Assembly: GCF_014216315.1 (NCBI RefSeq)
Contig: NZ_CP045702.1
Location: 7,410,455-7,474,454 of the forward strand
Reading direction: 5' to 3'
DNA: 64,000 nucleotides
Source: Streptomyces finlayi
GTDB lineage: Bacteria > Actinomycetota > Actinomycetes > Streptomycetales > Streptomycetaceae
A model generated the notes under the pieces. The model was not told the origin of the DNA and ran no database searches. It worked only from the letters and a program-made list of their open reading frames with translations. Of this stretch, positions 63,380 to 64,000 are shown in pieces; the stretch's first letter is position 1; each line of letters opens with the position of its first letter. The position numbers were made by a program, and so were the translations under genes.

Positions 63380-64000
63380 TCATCGGGCCGCCTGCGCGCC
63401 GACGTAGGCGGCCATTTCCAAGGCCACGCTGCGTCCGGTGACTGTCGCGAGACCGGTGACGATTCCGCAGTTGGTGTTTGCTTCCCAGATCAACATGCCT
63501 CGGGCTGTGTCGGCGATGTCCACGCCGGCGATCTCCAGCCCGCACGCGGAGGCGGCGTGTATCGCGATCCGCTTCATGTCCGCATCCACCGGACGTGCCT
63601 CGAGTTGGGCACCTGGAAGCCCTGAATTCGTGCGGAAATCCCCTGCCGGCGCTTGGCGTCGGTAGCAGCCGACTACACGGCCCCCGACCCACAATTAGCC
63701 GCCAGTCCGTGCCCCCGGTCTCCAGGTAGGGCTGGGCCAGCAGCGGTTCTCCGCGTTCCGTGGCCCGGCTCAGCACGGTTAGGAGCTGCGCCTGGTCCCG
63801 GCAGCGCACGACGCCCTGCCCGCTGTGCCCCGCCAGAGGTTTCACCACGACATCGTCACCGAGAGCTTCGAGTACGCTTTGAGGTTCCGTTCCGGGCGGC
63901 ATCAGCACAGTGGGCGCGGTCGGCAGCCCGGCACGCAGCAGCAGCTGGGTGCACAACCATTTGTCCCTGCCCGCACGGTGGCTGGCCGGGCTGTTCACGA
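63380..64000 (-). pseudogene. RimK-like ATP-grasp ligase, frameshifted, runs off window
   Basis: From the window edge the minus strand reads NSPASHRAGRDKWLCTQLLL, VVVKPLAGHSGQGVVRCRD (phosphate-binding Gly-rich loop) and LAQPYLETGGTDWRLIV. One base is missing near 63690, and the other frame continues VGGRVVGCYRRQAPAGDFRT (RimK GDFRTN motif), CGLEIAGVDIADTARGMLIW and EANTNCG with Mg-binding Glu and Asn. The stop at 63380 overlaps an ATG of a short Arg/Lys-rich frame (MNIRRNKMRAKREKHAS). RimK-type enzymes add amino acids or modify peptides; the frameshift should inactivate it. Confidence 0.7.

Overview
The window is high-GC actinobacterial DNA, almost certainly Streptomyces or a close relative. 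Evidence: strong GC3 bias, GTG/TTG starts, a type VII (ESX) style secretion neighbourhood, XRE/TetR regulators of Streptomyces type, a DUF6480 protein, a heliorhodopsin and many decayed genes and IS fragments, as found in the arms of linear Streptomyces chromosomes.

Region 1 (1-38.9 kb) is a type VII secretion-associated giant-protein locus. It holds the 3' part of an AAWKG-type WXG protein with long internal repeats, a YbaB/EbfC-like protein, a small WXG100-like protein, and one enormous gene. That gene is split by an intact IS4-family element (9711-11245, 16-bp terminal inverted repeats with one mismatch, 10-bp target duplication). Removing the element and one target copy rejoins the frame exactly and gives an uninterrupted protein of about 10,340 residues. 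In order it carries a WXG100-like/hydrophobic N-terminus, a first His/Cys 'lonely Cys' block, an anthrax-EF/ExoY-type adenylate cyclase domain (hit by the IS), an OTU-like cysteine protease domain plus two degenerate OTU copies, a duplicated unit of about 2.8 kb, a zinc-peptidase-like HExxH segment, two more His/Cys blocks and seven related modules that lack the Cys. The layout resembles a secreted multi-effector toxin of MARTX type, delivered here by a type VII route. Behind it lie an orphan ORF sharing a module with the giant, and two paralogous type VII-associated proteins, one frameshifted.

Region 2 (38.9-46.1 kb) is a mixed accessory stretch: a macrodomain pseudogene, a divergent SRPBCC/XRE pair, a methyltransferase remnant, an Excalibur-type lipoprotein, a 59-residue DUF6480 membrane protein, a beta-propeller membrane protein and a MOSC remnant.

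Region 3 (46.1-49.4 kb) is a probable light-sensing cassette: a SpoIIE/PP2C phosphatase fragment truncated by a TniA-like transposase remnant, a cobalamin-binding protein with the CarH photoreceptor signature Wx9EH, and a heliorhodopsin. It is bounded by two direct copies of an IS-end-like sequence and a 3' tRNA-Arg fragment that looks like an old attachment site.

Region 4 (49.6-56.6 kb) has a large alpha/beta hydrolase with a small partner gene, a TetR regulator with a perfect palindromic operator whose ABC-transporter target has been gutted, and an SDR/F420-NADP-reductase-like pair divergent from a second TetR regulator.

Region 5 (56.6-64 kb) is a gene graveyard: a leader-peptide attenuator in front of a frameshifted, truncated citramalate synthase, IS1182 and Tn3 transposase fragments, an ECF sigma factor with an internal deletion, a TPR-type regulator remnant and a frameshifted RimK-like ATP-grasp gene. 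Intact genes among them encode small hypothetical proteins, an S1-domain protein and a NUDIX hydrolase.
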